Program-made: the position numbers and the translations under genes
Source of the DNA: AWTP1-13 sp041288195
GTDB lineage: Bacteria; Pseudomonadota; Alphaproteobacteria; Rhizobiales; Hyphomicrobiaceae
Assembly (NCBI GenBank): GCA_041288195.1
Contig: JBGGME010000301.1
Location: forward strand, 1 to 28,028
Length of the DNA stretch: 28,028 nucleotides
Direction of reading: 5' to 3'
The notes under the pieces: generated by a model
What the model was told of the DNA's origin: nothing
The model's input: the letters and a program-made list of their open reading frames with translations, nothing else
Database searches by the model: none
Shown here: positions 23,052 to 28,028 of the stretch, piece after piece
How the letters are laid out: each line of letters starts with the position of its first letter
Numbering within the stretch: the first letter of the stretch is position 1

Positions 23052-24436
23052 CGCTGAGGCTCCATCGCGTGCAGGACCGACGCAATCGTGTCGACGAGAG
23101 CCGACGCGCGGCGCCGGATCTGTGGGGCGGAGGTCACCTCGCCGAAGCGGGCGCGCGTGGCGCCGCCCAGAACAAACAGGCGAGCGCTCAGTGTCCCGTC
23201 GGCACGCAGCAGCCGCGCGTTGGCGTCCACGTCGAGCCCGACGCCGAAGGCTCCGGGACGAGCGGCGCCAGACCTGAAGAGGTCGTCGGTGAGTGGATCG
23301 CCGACGCGGCTGAGGTCCTCCTCCGGGCCCGTGCAGTTGATGATCCAGCCGACCGAAAGGCTGACCGATGCGCCGTTGGCCCGGGCGATATCGACGGCAA
23401 GGCCGTGGCCGTCCAGCCGGACGGCACGCAGTCGACCTCTCAGGACCACCGCCCGCCTCTCCGCACGCAGGCGACCCAGCAGCTCGGCGATGTCGGGCGC
23501 CAACCGGTGGCGATGGATCAACCAGTAGGGGCGCAGGTGGCGCAGGAACCGGCTGCGCTCGGCTTGTGACAGAGCCCCCCAGATCCTCGGCAGGTAGGCC
23601 CGGAAAGCATCGATCACGCTCTGCCAAGAATATCCCGCGGCCGCCGCCTCCTCCGCCTCCGCTCGCAGCAGCCTTGCAACTTCACGCAGCCGGGGCGCAG
23701 TTGCGATGCTGGTCCGCGTGAACGCATAGGCCTGCGGCGGCGCATCGATCAGCGGCAGCAGGCCGCGGCGGGACAGGAGATGGATCGTGCCCCGATGTCC
23801 CCGATGATGGAGCTCCAACAGGGCATCGATGCCCGTGGAGCCCGTGCCGACGATCAGGACCGGCTCGTCGGCGCCAATCCCGTCCATCGCTCCCGGCGTC
23901 CACATGTCGGCGATGCAGCGCTCCGCCGGCGCGATCGCGAGCCGACGCGGTCTCTGGTTGCCGAGGCAGAGCACTCCGATCGGTGCCATGTACGTGCCGC
24001 CGCCGGCGATCCCGAGACTAACTCCCGCGCTGGCTTCGGCGGCGCTCACGACCTCCTCGGTCCGCAACTCGACGAAGCCCTGGGCAACAGCCCGGTCCAG
24101 CTCATGGCGCAGCCAGGCGCCGTAGGCGGAGCGGGCGACATAGCGGTCGCTGTAGCGATCGGACAACGGGCCGTGCCGGGCGACGTACCAGGTCTGGAAC
24201 GCCTTGTCCGAGTCCTCGGCGCGCCATCCTCCCATCTTGTCGATCGGCACGTTGAGCCGATGCCAGGCCGAGGCGGCGCTGTAGGCGACGCCGCGCGCGA
24301 ACGCGCCGCTCCGGTCGAATACAGTGCTCGCGATGCCGCGCTCGGCCAGCTGGAGCGCAATCAGCGTCCCCGCAGCGCCGCCGCCGACGATGGCAACACG
24401 CATGGGAGAGACGGAACGGGTTGCGTCCTGCTGCAT
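23048..24436 (-). CDS. FAD/NAD(P)-binding oxidoreductase, unknown substrate
   Basis: 462 residues. The N-terminus holds an FAD Rossmann motif VAIVGGGAAGTLIALQLAERG (GGGAAG at 18-23), then HRLNVPIDKMGGW, a motif common in the NAD_binding_9 family related to flavin monooxygenases. A second dinucleotide fold starts VLIVGTGSTGIDALLEL (197-202); NCTGPEEDLSRVG and LFVLGGATRARFGE close the FAD domain. ATG at 24436 has AGGGTGG five bases upstream and follows the ATPase stop by 8 bp; ATG at 24403 lacks such a site. It probably oxidises or hydroxylates the compound handled by this operon. It is not specific enough to name an activity. Confidence 0.85.
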   Translation of the reverse strand: MQQDATRSVSPMRVAIVGGGAAGTLIALQLAERGIASTVFDRSGAFARGVAYSAASAWHRLNVPIDKMGGWRAEDSDKAFQTWYVARHGPLSDRYSDRYVARSAYGAWLRHELDRAVAQGFVELRTEEVVSAAEASAGVSLGIAGGGTYMAPIGVLCLGNQRPRRLAIAPAERCIADMWTPGAMDGIGADEPVLIVGTGSTGIDALLELHHRGHRGTIHLLSRRGLLPLIDAPPQAYAFTRTSIATAPRLREVARLLRAEAEEAAAAGYSWQSVIDAFRAYLPRIWGALSQAERSRFLRHLRPYWLIHRHRLAPDIAELLGRLRAERRAVVLRGRLRAVRLDGHGLAVDIARANGASVSLSVGWIINCTGPEEDLSRVGDPLTDDLFRSGAARPGAFGVGLDVDANARLLRADGTLSARLFVLGGATRARFGEVTSAPQIRRRASALVDTIASVLHAMEPQR

Positions 24437-24444
24437 GTTCCACC

Positions 24445-26590
<2,146 letters not shown>

Positions 26591-26616
<26 letters not shown>

Positions 26617-27496
26617 CGCGCAGCCAATCGCCGATCAGGTTTACGGACATGACGAGCATCAGGAGGGCGGTCCCGGGAAAGATCGCCATCCACCAGAAGC
26701 CGGAGAACAGGAAATCGTTGCCGGTGCGTACCAGCGTGCCGAGCGATGGCTGGCTCGCCGGCATGCCGACGCCGAGGAAGGAGAGGGTGGCCTCCGTGAT
26801 GATGGCCAATCCAAAGCCGACCGTGGCGATCACCAGCACCGGCTCGATGACATTGAGCAGAATGTGCCGCATGACGATGGCCATGGCGGGGATCTGCAGC
26901 AGGCGGGCGGCCTGCACGTAGTCCTTGCGCCTCTCGACCATGGTCTGGGCCCGCACAGGACGCGCGAAGTGAACCCAGGTCGCCAGCGAGATGGAGAGGA
27001 TCATGACCCAGATCGCGAGCTCGTCGTGCAGCGACTTGGGTGCCAGGACGCGCGCAATGCCGTCGATCAGCAACGCGACGAGGATTGCCGGGAAGGAGAG
27101 CTGGATGTCGGCAAGCCGCATCAGCGCGCTATCAACGCGGCCGCCGGCGTATCCCGCGAGGAGACCGAGCGTGACGCCGATCGTCATCGCGATCAGCGTC
27201 GACGGCAGCGCCACCAGCAGGCTTACCCGGGTGCCGTAGATGATGGCGGAGAGGATATCGCGGCCCTGGTGGTCGGTGCCGAGCGGATAGGTCCAGCTGC
27301 CGCCCTCCTGCCAGACGGGCGGCGACTTGGCATCGAGCAGGCTCACCGTCGAGAGGTCGAAGGGATTGTGAGGCGCCACCCAGGGCGCGAGCAGCGCTGC
27401 AAGCACGAACAGCGCGGCGAGCAGCGCAGCCACGACCACGAGCGGCTGCCGACTGAAGCTGTGGAAGGCGTCGCTGTCGAGGATGCGGCTCAGCAT
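26591..27496 (-). CDS. DppC-like ABC transporter permease
   Basis: 301 residues with an N-terminal membrane helix (about 17-37), the YPLGTDHQGRDILSAIIYGTRVSL motif characteristic of DppC/OppC, about five further helices, and the ATPase-contact loop RKDYVQAARLLQIPAMAIVMRHIL. It ends with the family-typical VNLIGDWLRDVFNPRLR. The ATG at 27496 (MLSRILDSDAF) is chosen over an upstream extension that would overlap the DppB gene; the gap to the DppB-like stop is 16 bp. It pairs with the DppB-like subunit to form the membrane pore for a peptide-like substrate. Confidence 0.94.
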
Positions 27497-27512
27497 GGGG
27501 TCGTGCTCACCG

Positions 27513-28028
27513 TCATCGCGATGCCGCCGCGACGGTGCGATCGAGCAGCCGCGGGTCGACGTAGTGGTATAGCAGGTCGCAGGCCAGATTGATGCCGACA
27601 AACAGCATCGACACGAGCAGCAGGTAGCTGGCGATGATGGGAATGTCGGCGAAGCCCACGGCCTGAATGAAGAGCAGGCCCATGCCGGGCCACTGGAACA
27701 CGGTCTCGGTGATGATCGAGAATGCGATGATCGATCCGAGCTGCAGCCCCGTGATGGTGATGATGGGCACCAGCGTGTTCTTGAGGGCGTGCCGGTAGTT
27801 GACGATGGGTTCTGGAAGGCCGCGGGCGCGCGCGAACTTGATGTAGTCGGAGCGCAGCACCTCCAGCATCTGCGAGCGCACCAGGCGCATGATCAAGGTG
27901 AGCTGGAACAGCCCCAGCGTGATGCTGGGAAGGATGAGCGCCTTCAGCCCCGACAGCGTCAGCAGGCCCGTGCTCCAGAAGCCGATCTGCACCACCTCGC
28001 CGCGCCCGAACGAGGGCAACCAGCCGAG
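27513..28028 (-). CDS. DppB-like ABC transporter permease (N-terminal part outside window)
   Basis: The frame is open to the right edge, so this is the last 171 residues of a protein of about 310-340. LGWLPSFGRGE at the edge matches the conserved GWLP segment of DppB/OppB; then come membrane helices, the coupling loop RSDYIKFARARGLPEPIVNYRHALKNTLVPIITITG, ETVFQWPGMGLLFIQAV and the C-terminal YHYVDPRL. It is the first visible gene of the leftward operon; a periplasmic substrate-binding protein, absent from the window, is expected further right. Confidence 0.93.
   Translation of the reverse strand, partial: LGWLPSFGRGEVVQIGFWSTGLLTLSGLKALILPSITLGLFQLTLIMRLVRSQMLEVLRSDYIKFARARGLPEPIVNYRHALKNTLVPIITITGLQLGSIIAFSIITETVFQWPGMGLLFIQAVGFADIPIIASYLLLVSMLFVGINLACDLLYHYVDPRLLDRTVAAASR

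Overview
The window reads as a stretch of high-GC proteobacterial chromosome, most likely an alphaproteobacterium. The support is the gene set and local orders (tyrS divergent from anmK, hemB next to bpt, a single-chain indolepyruvate ferredoxin oxidoreductase), a HemB with aspartates instead of zinc cysteines, and a palindromic intergenic repeat of a type common in alphaproteobacteria. No phage, transposase, CRISPR array, tRNA or rRNA was seen. Both edges cut genes: an acyl-CoA dehydrogenase at the left and a DppB-like permease at the right.

Layout. 1-2127 (+): 3' end of an acyl-CoA dehydrogenase, a 64-residue membrane miniprotein, an EamA/DMT exporter, and a secreted DUF2147 protein followed by a terminator-like hairpin. 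2361-5837 (+): a 1158-residue 2-oxoacid (indolepyruvate) ferredoxin oxidoreductase. It converges on tyrS (-) across a 76-bp inverted repeat. tyrS and anmK are divergent; anmK and cutA converge; cutA and nadK diverge. 9623-10164 (+): a ParD/ParE-type toxin-antitoxin pair. 10209-11548 (+): a MaoC-type hydratase and a CitE-like CoA lyase, converging on an acyl-CoA carboxylase carboxyltransferase subunit (-).

13472-19219 (+) is an iron-uptake block: a Fiu/PiuA-type TonB-dependent catecholate receptor, its usual partner PiuC/YbiX dioxygenase, then ExbB, ExbD and TonB, i.e. receptor plus its own energising complex. Two tandem hairpins sit between receptor and piuC. hemB (iron-consuming heme synthesis) follows, and its stop codon lies inside the first half of an inverted pair of REP-like palindromes; bpt (N-end-rule leucyltransferase) comes next.

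21360-28028 (-) is one tightly packed operon, read right to left: DppB-like and DppC-like permeases, a fused DppD-DppF ATPase, an FAD/NAD(P)-binding oxidoreductase and a YtcJ-type amidohydrolase. Overlaps or gaps are 26 bp or less throughout. Import followed by oxidation and/or hydrolysis of an amide- or peptide-like compound is the simplest reading; the substrate is unknown.

Most of the window is recognisable housekeeping and metabolism. The less ordinary parts are the non-coding elements (REP pair at the hemB stop, inter-cistronic hairpins in the iron operon, convergent inverted repeat), the Pro/Ala-rich extensions across the iron-uptake proteins, and the transporter-oxidoreductase-amidohydrolase operon. 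I found no clear evidence of an entirely new system.
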